DNA from: Halomonas sp. McH1-25
Lineage (GTDB): Bacteria; Pseudomonadota; Gammaproteobacteria; Pseudomonadales; Halomonadaceae
DNA length: 64,000 nucleotides
NCBI RefSeq assembly: GCF_022348165.1
Contig: NZ_JAKRFI010000002.1
Location: 434,001-498,000, forward strand
Direction: 5' to 3'
Below are positions 16,715 to 25,414 of this stretch, in pieces. Within the stretch, counting starts at the first letter, position 1. Every line of letters starts with the position of its first letter. Under the pieces are notes generated by a model. That model was not told where the DNA came from, searched no databases, and saw nothing but the letters and a program-made list of their open reading frames with translations. Both the position numbers and the translations under genes were made by a program.

Positions 16715-17347
16715 CTAGCGTGACAGTCTGCCGCTCAGGCACGCTGCCGCATCCGCCGCGACGCCATCTTCCGCTTGTAGCCCCCGGTAGATCGCCTCGC
16801 GCTCGGCGTCGGACTTGTGCTGACTGGCCTTGTGCTTGCCGGTCAGGTGTGTGACGGTCAGCTCGACCCCGACAATCGCCCGGCACATGTTCTCGATGTA
16901 GTCGGCCGGAGCATCCTCGACCGACCAAGGCACGGCACGCGAGTGCTCGAAGCGCTCGCTCAGAGCGCTTACGACATTCAGGAGCCAGGCGGGATCGTGG
17001 ATGAAGCGCAGTTGCCCACGGGCGTGTACCACCTGGTAATTCCAGGTCGGCACCACCCGGCCGTGCTCGCGCTTGTCCGGGTACCAGTTGGGCGTGATGT
17101 AGGCTTGCGGGCCGTGAAAGATCGCCAGTGCCTCGGCATCGCCTTCGCCGCGCCAGAGGGGGTTGGCACGGGCGATGTGGCCGCGCAACACGCCATGTTC
17201 ACCCCCGTTGGAATCGAAGATCAGCGGTAGATGATCTGCCATGACGCCACGATCCGAGGCGAGGGCCAGCGTGGCGAAGGGATGCCGATCGATGACGGCC
17301 CGCAGGGCATCGGGATCGGCCATGGCAAAGTGGCGGGGCAGGTACAT
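16715..17347 (-). CDS. FMN-binding negative transcriptional regulator, PaiB family
   Basis: PaiB-family split-barrel protein, 210 residues. It begins MYLPRHFAMADPDALRAVI and carries the family motifs FHGPQAYITPNWYPDK and VPTWNYQVVHARG, with HLTGKHKASQ near the C-terminus. PaiB was named in Bacillus as a repressor of protease and sporulation genes, but most homologues are FMN-binding proteins of unclear role. GAGGAAGCTC precedes the ATG. It is the last gene of a rhodanese-acetyltransferase-PaiB run (gap 22 nt to the acetyltransferase). In Bacillus paiB is also coupled to an acetyltransferase gene (paiA). Confidence 0.88.
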   Translation of the reverse strand: MYLPRHFAMADPDALRAVIDRHPFATLALASDRGVMADHLPLIFDSNGGEHGVLRGHIARANPLWRGEGDAEALAIFHGPQAYITPNWYPDKREHGRVVPTWNYQVVHARGQLRFIHDPAWLLNVVSALSERFEHSRAVPWSVEDAPADYIENMCRAIVGVELTVTHLTGKHKASQHKSDAEREAIYRGLQAEDGVAADAAACLSGRLSR

Positions 17348-17369
17348 GAGCTTCCTCGGCGGTCGTTGA

Positions 17370-18128
17370 TTAAACGGGGTCGGGGCGTGGCGCCAGTGCC
17401 GCCGCGGTCAGAGCCGACAACGCCTGGTGTTGCCGGCCATGGGCATCGAAGTTGGCCGGCGACAGCCAGCGTTCGAAGACCGGCATGAGCTGACGCCACT
17501 CGTGATTGAGCAGGGAGTACCAGGCGCTGTCGCGGTTTCTGCCGTTCACCACGCGGTGCTGATGAAAGATGCCCTCGAAGCGCAGGCCGAGGCGTTGCGC
17601 CGCCCGTCGCGAAGGGGCGTTGAGGGCATCGCATTTCCATTCCAGGCGCCGGAATCCCAGGTCGAAGACGTGGCGCATCATCAGCACCAGCGCTTCGGTA
17701 GCCGCCGGGGTGCGGGCCAGGCGGGGCGAGAAGCTGAGATGACCCAGCTCGACGCTACCGTGCGCCGGCTGGATGTTGAGCCAGGCCGCCGCCCCCAGGG
17801 CATCGCCGCTCGCGGCCTCGATCACTGCCATGAAACGTGGGTCGTGTCCCGCACCGCACTGTCGTAACCAGGCATGGCAGCCTGCCGCATCGGCGAAGGG
17901 CCTGCCACCCAGGTAGGTCCAGCGCGCTTCGCCCTGCGTATCGGCGGGGATCGTCGGGTCGGGCTGTCGCCAGGCCGCCCACAGCGCATCACCGTGCCGC
18001 TCGGCAGACAGCGATTCGAGGCGGCAGTAGCGTCCCTGCAGCAGTGTTTCCCCCGGCAGCGACGGAGGCTGCCAGTCGGGTACCGTGTGGCCGACTGGCT
18101 GGCCAAATGCGTTGATTGTTGCGGTCAT
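17370..18128 (-). CDS. GNAT-family N-acetyltransferase (RimJ/RimL-like)
   Basis: Acetyl-CoA-dependent acetyltransferase of the GNAT superfamily. 252 residues from ATG 18128; a TTG two codons upstream is possible but GAGG lies at better spacing to the ATG. The central region (EAASGDALGAAAWLNIQPAH, ELGHLSFSPRLARTPAATEA, LEWKCDALNAPSRRAAQRLG) matches acetyltransferases of the RimJ/RimL type that modify amino groups of proteins or small amines. It lies 9 nt after the rhodanese gene, in the same operon. The substrate is unknown. Confidence 0.86.
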   Translation of the reverse strand: MTATINAFGQPVGHTVPDWQPPSLPGETLLQGRYCRLESLSAERHGDALWAAWRQPDPTIPADTQGEARWTYLGGRPFADAAGCHAWLRQCGAGHDPRFMAVIEAASGDALGAAAWLNIQPAHGSVELGHLSFSPRLARTPAATEALVLMMRHVFDLGFRRLEWKCDALNAPSRRAAQRLGLRFEGIFHQHRVVNGRNRDSAWYSLLNHEWRQLMPVFERWLSPANFDAHGRQHQALSALTAAALAPRPDPV

Positions 18129-18137
18129 CGGCAAGCC

Positions 18138-18593
18138 TCAAGCACAGCCACAGTCGCCCGGCACATGGCCGAGCATGTCGCCGGGGGCGTCGCCGCTGAC
18201 GACGGGATGGCCGTCGCGCTTCCAAAAGTCGAGCCCGCCGAGCAGCTCCTTGACGCGTAGCCCGTGCCGGGCGAGCTGCCAGGCACCCTTGGTCGAGGCG
18301 TTGCAGCCGATGCCGTCGCAGTAAGTGATGTAGACGCGATCCATCGCCAGCGCGCCCAGGCGATCCAGCGTCATGTCGCGATGCGGCAGGCTGATGGCGC
18401 CGGGAATGTGGCCCGCCAAGTACTTCGCCGAACTGCGGGTATCGATGACCACGATCCTCTGGATGCCATTGGCCAGATCCTCGGCCAGATCCCAGGCATC
18501 GGTGTGATGGCTGAGCTTGGCGGCCATGGCGGCAGCGGTCGCTTCGGGCATGTCCGGCGGAAAGGCAAGCACGGCGGATGTCGGGGGCGGCAT
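18138..18593 (-). CDS. Rhodanese-like domain protein
   Basis: Single-domain rhodanese-like protein, 151 residues. IVVIDTRSSAKYLAGHIPGA is the hallmark N-terminal motif and the putative catalytic Cys lies in YITYCDGIGCNAST, followed by LRVKELLGGLDFWKRDGHPV. Members transfer sulfane sulfur or act as sensors. It starts an operon with an acetyltransferase and PaiB, divergent from the MocR-type regulator at 18740, which is a plausible controller. The last residues include extra cysteines (PGDCGCA). Confidence 0.87.
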   Translation of the reverse strand: MPPPTSAVLAFPPDMPEATAAAMAAKLSHHTDAWDLAEDLANGIQRIVVIDTRSSAKYLAGHIPGAISLPHRDMTLDRLGALAMDRVYITYCDGIGCNASTKGAWQLARHGLRVKELLGGLDFWKRDGHPVVSGDAPGDMLGHVPGDCGCA

Positions 18594-18695
18594 GTCAGGT
18601 CTCCAGTCAGTCGATAGCGAAGCTATAGGCATGGAAGGCGTCGTTGCACTGCCAGCCCAGCAACGGGTGACAGCCAGCCCAGTCTGGCGGCATAG

Positions 18696-18739
18696 TGGTT
18701 CCCCAGTAAGGGCCAGTTAATGTCAATTGAGGGGAACCA
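18696..18739. promoter_or_regulatory. Inverted repeat in the MocR / rhodanese divergent promoter
   Basis: TGGTTCCCC (18696-18704) and GGGGAACCA (18731-18739) are exact reverse complements 26 nt apart. The right arm coincides with the ribosome-binding region of the MocR gene, so a bound regulator could block its own expression. CCAGTAAGGGCCAGTTAA between the arms also holds a short CCAGT direct repeat. Confidence 0.5.
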
Positions 18740-20227
18740 GTGGGCGCAACACGGGCACGTAGTGAATGGATCGTCGAGGCGTTGGCCATGCGCCTGACGG
18801 AATCCACAGCACAGCCTCGGGCGCAATGTCTGTACGAAGCCCTGCGCGGTTGGATCCAGGACGGCGAGCTGGCCGCTGGGAGCGCTTTGCCTTCCTCACG
18901 GCGATTGGTCCGGGCGCTGGGGCTGGGGCGCAATACGGTGCTGGCTGCGACCGATCGGCTGGTCGCGGAGGGTTTCGTCGAGTCGCGCCAGGGTGCCGGG
19001 CTGTTCGTCGCTGAGTTGCCTGCACCACCGCAGACGCTGCGCGACACGCCGTTGCCGGCCGCGGCAGTGCGGCTTTCGCGACGCGGGGAGCGGCTGTTGG
19101 ACTTCTGCGCCACGCTGAGTACGGGACACCGCGCCTTTGCCCCCGGCGTGCCGGCATTGGACCGCTTTCCCCGTGAGCGCTGGCAGCGCCTGCTGCGCCG
19201 TCATCAGCACCGGGCCGACACGCGTTGGTTCGACTATCAATCCCAAGGCGGCCTGCCGGCGCTCCGTGAGGCGCTCTGCGATTATCTGCGCCTGTCGCGT
19301 TCGGTGAACTGCCGTCCCGAGCAGATCCTGATCACCCAGGGGGCCCAGCAGGGTTTCGAGCTGATTGCCCGGCTGCTGGCCGACCCCGACGACACGGCCT
19401 GGATCGAGGAGCCCGGTTATGGCGGCGCCCAGGCGTGTTTTACGGCGGCGGGCCTGAATGTCGTTCCCGTGGCGGTGGATGACGATGGCCTACAACCCGA
19501 AGCCGCGCCGGCCGGGTCGCCAGCGCCGCGGCTGATCTACGTCACTCCATCGCACCAGTACCCCAGCGGCGTGACCATGCCCCAGGCGCGGCGTCTGGCA
19601 TTGTTGGCAGCCGCCGAGCGGCACGGGGCGTGGATCGTCGAGGACGACTACGACAGCGAGTTCCGCTACACCACGGCGCCGGTGGCCTCGTTGCAGGGCC
19701 TGGCACCGCATACGCCGGTGATCTACGTGGGGACCTTCAGCAAGGTGCTTTATCCGGGGCTGCGGCTCGGCTATCTGGTGCTGCCCGAGGCGCTGGTCGA
19801 CGACTTCCGGCGGGCCAACGCCCGCCTGCACCGGGAAGGCCAATATGTCGTCCAGTCAGCGTTGGCCGAGTTCATCGCCGAGGGCCACTTCGCCCGCCAT
19901 GTGGCCCGCATGCGTACCTGCTATCGACAGCGCCAGGCCGCCCTGCGCGACGCACTGGCGCCGGCCGTGGCGCAAGGGCTGGAGCTATCGCGAGGCCAGG
20001 CCGGGATGCACCTGGTGGCCCGGCTGGATTCGCACGCCGTGGAGCGCCGGCTAGTCGAGGCGGCACGGGCGCAGAGCATTGCGCTGTCTCCGTTGTCACG
20101 CTACTACCTGCAGGGGCCCGGTCAACCCGGTCTGGTCCTGGGCTATGCCGGTACCGACGAGGCCGAGATCGCATGGGCTGGCGGTTGGCTTAGCCATGCG
20201 TTCGGCGCATGGCCACATGCCGATTGA
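18740..20227 (+). CDS. MocR/PdxR-type regulator (GntR HTH fused to aminotransferase fold)
   Basis: Pyridoxal-phosphate-dependent transcriptional regulator, 495 residues. A GntR-type winged helix spans about residues 20-90 (GSALPSSRRLVRALGLGRNT); a class I aminotransferase-like domain follows with ITQGAQQGFELIARLL, VTPSHQYPSGVTMP, WIVEDDYDSEFRY and the PLP-lysine segment GTFSKVLYPGLRLGY. It starts at GTG 18740 after TTGAGGGGAACCA. MocR proteins control vitamin B6, GABA, taurine or amino acid genes. The divergent rhodanese-acetyltransferase-PaiB operon is its probable target, but no PLP synthase gene is nearby, so it is not PdxR by context. Confidence 0.88.
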   Translation: MGATRARSEWIVEALAMRLTESTAQPRAQCLYEALRGWIQDGELAAGSALPSSRRLVRALGLGRNTVLAATDRLVAEGFVESRQGAGLFVAELPAPPQTLRDTPLPAAAVRLSRRGERLLDFCATLSTGHRAFAPGVPALDRFPRERWQRLLRRHQHRADTRWFDYQSQGGLPALREALCDYLRLSRSVNCRPEQILITQGAQQGFELIARLLADPDDTAWIEEPGYGGAQACFTAAGLNVVPVAVDDDGLQPEAAPAGSPAPRLIYVTPSHQYPSGVTMPQARRLALLAAAERHGAWIVEDDYDSEFRYTTAPVASLQGLAPHTPVIYVGTFSKVLYPGLRLGYLVLPEALVDDFRRANARLHREGQYVVQSALAEFIAEGHFARHVARMRTCYRQRQAALRDALAPAVAQGLELSRGQAGMHLVARLDSHAVERRLVEAARAQSIALSPLSRYYLQGPGQPGLVLGYAGTDEAEIAWAGGWLSHAFGAWPHAD

Positions 20228-20319
20228 TCGTTTGATGGTGCAGCCCTGCGTGACGTTAGAGTGGTAACGCATGAGTTTTACGCATGGGATGAACTGATAA
20301 CGATAATCGGAGATACACT

Positions 20320-21909
20320 ATGCAGACCGCCTTGCGGCCGTTGGTCTTCTGGCCGACTTTCCTGATTCTGATGGCGGCAGTAGTCGCCAGCTATGTCGAT
20401 CTCGAGGCTTTTCTGGCGACTGCCAGCGCACTTAACGATGCGATACTCGATCGATTTTCCTGGCTGTTCAGTCTGGGTAGCCTCTACCTATTATTGCTTG
20501 CCGTAGCAGTCTATTTTTCTCCCTTGGGGGTCATCCGTATCGGCGGTGAACAGGCGACCCCCCTGTTGTCACGCTGGCGCTGGTTCTCGATCACGCTGTG
20601 TACCACCCTGGCGGTGGGGGTGCTGTTCTGGACCACGGCGGAGCCGCTCTATCATTACATGGGCCCCCCGGCATCGTCGGGTCTCGAAGCCGGCTCCAGT
20701 GATGCCATGCTGTTCGCCATGTCGACCATGTTCCTGCATTGGTCATTCACCCCCTATGCCATCTATGCGGTACCGGCGCTGATCTTTGCCTTGGCGTTCT
20801 ACAATCTTCGTCTGCGTTTCTCGATCTCGAGCATGCTCGAGCCACTTTTCGGTGTGGGGATTCGGCGCTTCGCCGGGCTGATCGATGCCGTGGCGCTATA
20901 TGCGCTGGTCGCCGGCATGGCCTCGACGCTGGGGACCGGGGCACTGACCCTAGCCGGAGGTGTCGGCCAGTATCTGGGTGGCGAGACCACGCCGCTGCGT
21001 CTGGGCGTGATCGTGGCGATCATCGTCGTGACCTTCGTCATTTCGGCAGCCAGTGGCTTGAAAAAAGGCATTTCACGGTTGTCGGCCCTCAATGCCTGGC
21101 TGCTGCTGGCGCTGGGACTGTTCACGTTCGTCGTTGGGCCGACGATATTCATGCTCCAGCTAGGTGTGGAATCGTTCGGGGTCTATCTGGACAATTTCTT
21201 CACCAAGAGTCTCTTCACCGGGGCGGCCGGCGACGATCAATGGCCCTACTGGTGGTCGATCTTCTACTGGGCGATCTGGTTCGCCTGGGCACCGGTGTCG
21301 GCACTGTTCCTGGGCAAGATCTCGCGCGGCTACACGGTACGCGAATTCCTGCGCGTCAATCTGCTCTACCCGGCGCTGTTCGCTAGCGTATGGATCATTA
21401 TCTTTTCTGGAGCGGCGCTGTACTTTCAGGCGCATACCGGCGTGGACCTGAACGCCATTCTCAGCGATCAGGGCGTGGAACATGTGCTTTACGAGTTGTT
21501 CCGCCAGTTGCCGCTATCCGGCCTGTGGATCCCACTGCTGCTGTTCATCGCCTACATCTCTTACGTCACCGCAGCCGACTCCAACACCGATGCCATCGGT
21601 AACCTGTGTACCCGTGGATTGACTGCCGACTCGGATCTCAATGCCGGTCTGCCGATGAAGGTGATCTGGGGAACCATCGTCGGCATCGTCTCTTGGGTGA
21701 TGGTCAGCTTCGTGGGCATCGATGGGGTCAAGATGCTTTCCAACCTGGGCGGGTTGCCCGCCATGTTGATCATCTTGCTGGCGAGCAGCTCGCTGTGGAT
21801 CTGGCTCAAGGACCCCGCGCCATTGCGCGACCCGATTCCGGCACAGAAAGCGAGTCATAACCAGTCCGTCACGAATCCCTCTCTAGCGACTGCCGTCGAT
21901 AAGGAATGA
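20320..21909 (+). CDS. BCCT-family transporter (betaine/carnitine/choline type)
   Basis: Secondary transporter of quaternary ammonium compounds, 529 residues with about twelve helices. The BCCT core is visible: GVLFWTTAEPLYHYMGPP, and YWWSIFYWAIWFAWAPVSAL containing the conserved Trp-rich helix, then LGKISRGYTVREF. The N-terminus is short and lacks a long cytoplasmic extension; the C-terminus has about 40 residues after the last helix. CGGAGATACACT precedes the ATG. It overlaps the following hydrolase by ATGA, so carrier and enzyme are made together. This suggests uptake of a specific betaine-like ester or amide as nutrient rather than only osmoprotection. Confidence 0.92.
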   Translation: MQTALRPLVFWPTFLILMAAVVASYVDLEAFLATASALNDAILDRFSWLFSLGSLYLLLLAVAVYFSPLGVIRIGGEQATPLLSRWRWFSITLCTTLAVGVLFWTTAEPLYHYMGPPASSGLEAGSSDAMLFAMSTMFLHWSFTPYAIYAVPALIFALAFYNLRLRFSISSMLEPLFGVGIRRFAGLIDAVALYALVAGMASTLGTGALTLAGGVGQYLGGETTPLRLGVIVAIIVVTFVISAASGLKKGISRLSALNAWLLLALGLFTFVVGPTIFMLQLGVESFGVYLDNFFTKSLFTGAAGDDQWPYWWSIFYWAIWFAWAPVSALFLGKISRGYTVREFLRVNLLYPALFASVWIIIFSGAALYFQAHTGVDLNAILSDQGVEHVLYELFRQLPLSGLWIPLLLFIAYISYVTAADSNTDAIGNLCTRGLTADSDLNAGLPMKVIWGTIVGIVSWVMVSFVGIDGVKMLSNLGGLPAMLIILLASSSLWIWLKDPAPLRDPIPAQKASHNQSVTNPSLATAVDKE

Positions 21910-23933
21910 CGAAATTGATCAAGCACGACTTTCCGCACGCCATCCGCGAAATCGAACATCTCGAAATTCCCTTGGCCGATGGCACTCGGCTGGCGGCACG
22001 CATCTGGCTGCCGGAGGACGCCGACGCCCAGCCAGTACCGGCGATTCTCGAATACCTGCCGTATCGCAAGCGCGACGGCACGGCGGTGCGCGATGCCTTG
22101 ACCCACCCTTACTTCGCCGGCCACGGCTATGCCTGCGTGCGTGTCGACATGCGCGGCAATGGCGAATCCGACGGGCTGATGGCCGACGAGTATTTGCCAC
22201 TGGAACAGTCCGATGCCCTGGAAGTCATCGAGTGGATCGCCGCACAACCGTGGTGTGACGGCAACCTCGGCATGATGGGGATCTCCTGGGGAGGCTTCAA
22301 CTCGCTGCAGGTCGCTGCCCTTAGGCCCGAACCGCTCAAGGCGATCATCACTCTCTGCTCGACGGATGATCGCTATGCCGACGATATCCATTACAAGGGG
22401 GGCAATCTGCTCAACGTCAACCAGGGCTGGGCGTCGACGATGCTCAGTTTCTCGGCGGGCGTGCCCGACCCACTGTTGGTCGGCGAACGTTGGCGCGAAC
22501 TCTGGAAACAGCGTCTCGAGGCCATGCCGCTGCTTGCCGAGACCTGGCTGTCGCATCCCACCCGCGACGACTACTGGCGCCACGGTTCGGTGTGTGAGAA
22601 CTACGCCGATATCGAAGCCGCCGTGTATTGCGTGGGTGGCTGGGGCGATGCCTACAAGAATAGCGTGTCACGCCTGATGGCCAACCTGCCGGGGCCCAAG
22701 AAGGCGATGGTCGGGCCCTGGATCCACAAGTATCCGCATTTCGCGATTCCCAATCCGGCAGTCGGTTTTCTGCAGGAGGCGCTGCGCTGGTGGGATTACT
22801 GGCTCAAGGGCCACGATACCGGCGTGATGGACGAGCCGCTGGCGAGCTTTTATTTGCAGGATGCGCTGCCGCCCAAGCCCATGTATTGCGAACGTCCCGG
22901 CGTCTGGGCTCGCACCGAAGGTTGGCCGAGCCATCAGGTCGAGACGCAACTCTGGTCGCTGAGCGACGATGGGCTACGCTCTGGGCAGGCAAGCTTGAGC
23001 GTCCCGCACACAGTCGACTCGCCGCTGACCGCCGGTGTGCATCAGGGCGAATACTGCGCAATCTGGTTCGGTCCCGATCTGCCCGCCGACCAGCGGCGCG
23101 ACGATGCCTATGCATTGTGCTTCGATAGCGAGCCGCTGAAGCAGACCGTCTCGATCCTCGGCCGGCCGCGCCTGCACTTGCGCCTGGCCAGCAGCCAGGA
23201 TTGCGGACAACTCACGGTACGCCTCAACGACATCGCACCCGACGGCCAGGTCGCGATGATCACCTATGGTGTGCGCAACCTGGCGCTTTCCGAGGATTTT
23301 GCCGAACATCGCCCGCTGACGCCCGGCGAGCCCGTGGATGTCGCACTGGACCTGGACATGATCGGCTATCGGTTACCTGCCGGGCATCGCTTGCGCGTCT
23401 CGGTGTCATCGGCCAATTTTCCGCTGGTGTGGCCGAGCCGTCGACGTGCTGCACTGACCCTGCAGCCCGGCAGCCAGACGCTGGAATTGCCGACGTTTAT
23501 CGGCGAGCCGGTAGATTGTCCGTTTGCGCCGCCAGAGTCTGCAGCGCCCGCCGATATCGAAATGCTACGCAAAGGCATGCCAAAGCGTACGGTGTGCGAG
23601 GACGTGGCTAGCGGCATCGTGACCACGACCGTCGAGAACGACCTGGGCGCGATGCGCTTTCGCGACCACGGGCTGTGGGTCGACCAGCACTGCCGCGAGA
23701 GCTATACCGCCCACCCCGAGGACCCCGACGCCACGCAGGTCGAGATGGTCTGGTACTACAAGGCCGGTCGTGACGAAGGTGAGGGACGCTTCGCCGTAAG
23801 TGTCGAGAGCCGCTATTGGTTCAGTGGCGATGCCGACACCTTCTATATCGAGGCGGAGCAAATCGCCTGGGAGGGGAGCGACGAAGTACACCGTCAGCAC
23901 TGGCAGACGCAGGTACCGCGTAGCGCCGTTTGA
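21906..23933 (+). CDS. CocE/NonD-family (X-Pro dipeptidyl peptidase S15-like) hydrolase
   Basis: Alpha/beta-hydrolase with the C-terminal jelly-roll domain of the CocE/NonD family, 675 residues. N-terminal catalytic domain: YLPYRKRDGTAVRD, YACVRVDMRGNGESDG, nucleophile Ser127 in GISWGG. The C-terminal part has LHLRLASSQDCGQLTVRL and PAGHRLRVSVSSANFPLVWP, typical of the X-Pro peptidase C-terminal domain. Members cleave esters (cocaine esterase), cephalosporin esters or Xaa-Pro peptides. No signal peptide, so it acts in the cytoplasm. Start overlaps the BCCT stop (ATGA), which ties it to the imported compound. The exact bond cleaved is unknown. Confidence 0.9.
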   Translation: MTKLIKHDFPHAIREIEHLEIPLADGTRLAARIWLPEDADAQPVPAILEYLPYRKRDGTAVRDALTHPYFAGHGYACVRVDMRGNGESDGLMADEYLPLEQSDALEVIEWIAAQPWCDGNLGMMGISWGGFNSLQVAALRPEPLKAIITLCSTDDRYADDIHYKGGNLLNVNQGWASTMLSFSAGVPDPLLVGERWRELWKQRLEAMPLLAETWLSHPTRDDYWRHGSVCENYADIEAAVYCVGGWGDAYKNSVSRLMANLPGPKKAMVGPWIHKYPHFAIPNPAVGFLQEALRWWDYWLKGHDTGVMDEPLASFYLQDALPPKPMYCERPGVWARTEGWPSHQVETQLWSLSDDGLRSGQASLSVPHTVDSPLTAGVHQGEYCAIWFGPDLPADQRRDDAYALCFDSEPLKQTVSILGRPRLHLRLASSQDCGQLTVRLNDIAPDGQVAMITYGVRNLALSEDFAEHRPLTPGEPVDVALDLDMIGYRLPAGHRLRVSVSSANFPLVWPSRRRAALTLQPGSQTLELPTFIGEPVDCPFAPPESAAPADIEMLRKGMPKRTVCEDVASGIVTTTVENDLGAMRFRDHGLWVDQHCRESYTAHPEDPDATQVEMVWYYKAGRDEGEGRFAVSVESRYWFSGDADTFYIEAEQIAWEGSDEVHRQHWQTQVPRSAV

Positions 23934-24003
23934 TCCTGGCGTCATGAGCCGCCATACACATGCTATCCTCGGGGGCCGTTCCCTTCTGTCCCCGGGGAGA
24001 GCC

Positions 24004-24912
24004 ATGTCTAGCCGCGACGCGCTGCCACCGCTATCCTGCCTGCGTGCCTTCGAAGCCGCCGGGCGGCATCGTAGTTTCACTCAGGCCGGTGGGGAGCTGA
24101 GCCTGACGCAGAGCGCCATCAGTCGTCAGGTCAAGCGGCTCGAAACCGATCTCGGACGGCCCCTGTTCGAGCGCGATTACGATGGCCTGCGTCTGACACC
24201 CGCAGGTGAACAGTACTATCGCGTCGTACAACGCTTGTTGCGAGAGCTGGGCGACGAGTCGGCACGCTTACGTCGGCGTGGCGGTGACCGCCAACTGACC
24301 CTGGCCTCGAGTCCAACCATTGCTTCGATCTGGCTGGCCCGCCAATTGCCTGGCTTCCAACGCGACTATCCCGATATCAGCATTCGCATTCTTACCGTCG
24401 AGGATCCCCATCGTCTGGATCTCGCCGAGTTCGACCTGGGGCTCTATTATCACGTACCCAGCGAAGTCGAGCCGACCGGCCTCGCTGCCGAACCGGTATT
24501 CGACGCAGAAGATGTGATTGCGGTGTGCAGCCCAGCTTACCTTACGTGCTATGGAGCGGTGCAGGACGCCTGCGATCTGTTGCAGCGGCACACACTGTTA
24601 GTGGTCGAGGATCATTATCACGATTGGCTGACATGGGAAATCTGGTTCGAGGCACTGGGCCTTGCCTGGTCCATCCCCCAGCGTACGTTGCGTGCCAATA
24701 GCTACCAGCTGTTGATGAACGCCACTCTAGCGGGACAGGGAGTGACATTGGGCTGGTCCCGCCTGCTCGAGGCCGACCTGGCTCAAGGTAACCTGATCCA
24801 GGCACTTCCACATGCATTGCCCAGCCGTGGCCGATTGGCCCTGTTTTCACCGGAACACCGTCACCAGACCGAGGCAATGCTGACCTTCAGGCGATGGCTG
24901 TTGGGCCGTTAG
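24004..24912 (+). CDS. LysR-family transcriptional regulator (GcvA-like)
   Basis: LysR-type regulator, 302 residues from MSSRDALPPLSCLRAFEAA. The N-terminal helix-turn-helix (FTQAGGELSLTQSAISRQVK) is followed by a linker helix and a periplasmic-binding-like effector domain (LTLASSPTIASIWLARQLPGF to the end). GGGGAGAGCC lies before the ATG, 70 nt past the hydrolase stop. It shares the strand with the BCCT-hydrolase pair and is likely their regulator. Confidence 0.9.
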   Translation: MSSRDALPPLSCLRAFEAAGRHRSFTQAGGELSLTQSAISRQVKRLETDLGRPLFERDYDGLRLTPAGEQYYRVVQRLLRELGDESARLRRRGGDRQLTLASSPTIASIWLARQLPGFQRDYPDISIRILTVEDPHRLDLAEFDLGLYYHVPSEVEPTGLAAEPVFDAEDVIAVCSPAYLTCYGAVQDACDLLQRHTLLVVEDHYHDWLTWEIWFEALGLAWSIPQRTLRANSYQLLMNATLAGQGVTLGWSRLLEADLAQGNLIQALPHALPSRGRLALFSPEHRHQTEAMLTFRRWLLGR

Positions 24913-24969
24913 CTGTAGCCGATGGATTTCGACGTGGCACTTAGACATATTTCCGGAAAGACGAGCGTT

Positions 24970-25362
24970 TTAGAACAGGATCGCCAGCAGAACCAGGCAC
25001 AGCCCGAGCAGCGCGACCAGCCACACCAGCGAACGGACCCACGGAATGCCCAGCGCATATAGCGGTACGTAGACGACGCGGGCCAGAAAGTAGAGCCAGG
25101 CGCCCCATAGCGTCAGTGCCCCGGTCTGGTCGCCGACATGGGCGATCAGGATCGCGCCGATGAACAGCGGCAGGGTCTCGAACAGGTTGTGCTGGGCCCG
25201 GAATAGCCGCCCGGTGATCTTGCCCATCGGTGGGCCGGGCTCGTCGCGCGGCCCGGTGTTGTAATCGACGCCGGTTTCCCGGTTGCGCCACATCGCAGGC
25301 AGCAGGATCTGGACGATGGCCAGTACCAGCGTCCAGCCCAGCAGAGTCAGCTCCGTTGTCAT
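24970..25362 (-). CDS. MAPEG-family membrane protein
   Basis: Small four-helix membrane protein of the MAPEG family, 130 residues. MTTELTLLGWTLVLAIVQIL begins the first helix; GPPMGKITGRLFRAQHNLFE is the family motif (RAxxNxxE), and LALVARVVYVPLYALG-like sequence (LARVVYVPLYALGIPWVRSL) follows. Eukaryotic members use glutathione; bacterial ones are mostly uncharacterised. Its ribosome-binding GGAG falls in the 3' arm of a hairpin (25367-25395) that also ends the upstream chemoreceptor gene. Confidence 0.88.
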   Translation of the reverse strand: MTTELTLLGWTLVLAIVQILLPAMWRNRETGVDYNTGPRDEPGPPMGKITGRLFRAQHNLFETLPLFIGAILIAHVGDQTGALTLWGAWLYFLARVVYVPLYALGIPWVRSLVWLVALLGLCLVLLAILF

Positions 25363-25366
25363 GGAA

Positions 25367-25395
25367 TAAAGGCTCCTGTCATGGCGGAGCCTTTA
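25367..25395 (-). terminator. Hairpin after chemoreceptor gene, overlapping the MAPEG ribosome-binding site
   Basis: TAAAGGCTCC (25367-25376) and GGAGCCTTTA (25386-25395) form a perfect 10-bp stem with a 9-nt loop, 19 nt after the chemoreceptor stop in the leftward direction and followed by TT. The leftward 3' arm includes GGAG ten bases before the MAPEG ATG. Confidence 0.65.
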
Positions 25396-25414
25396 CCCTA
25401 GCAGGTCTCCGCGC

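Noticed and set aside
18740-20227. Aminotransferase enzyme or PdxR
   Set aside because: The N-terminal GntR winged helix shows a MocR regulator, and no pdxST-type target is present to justify the PdxR name.
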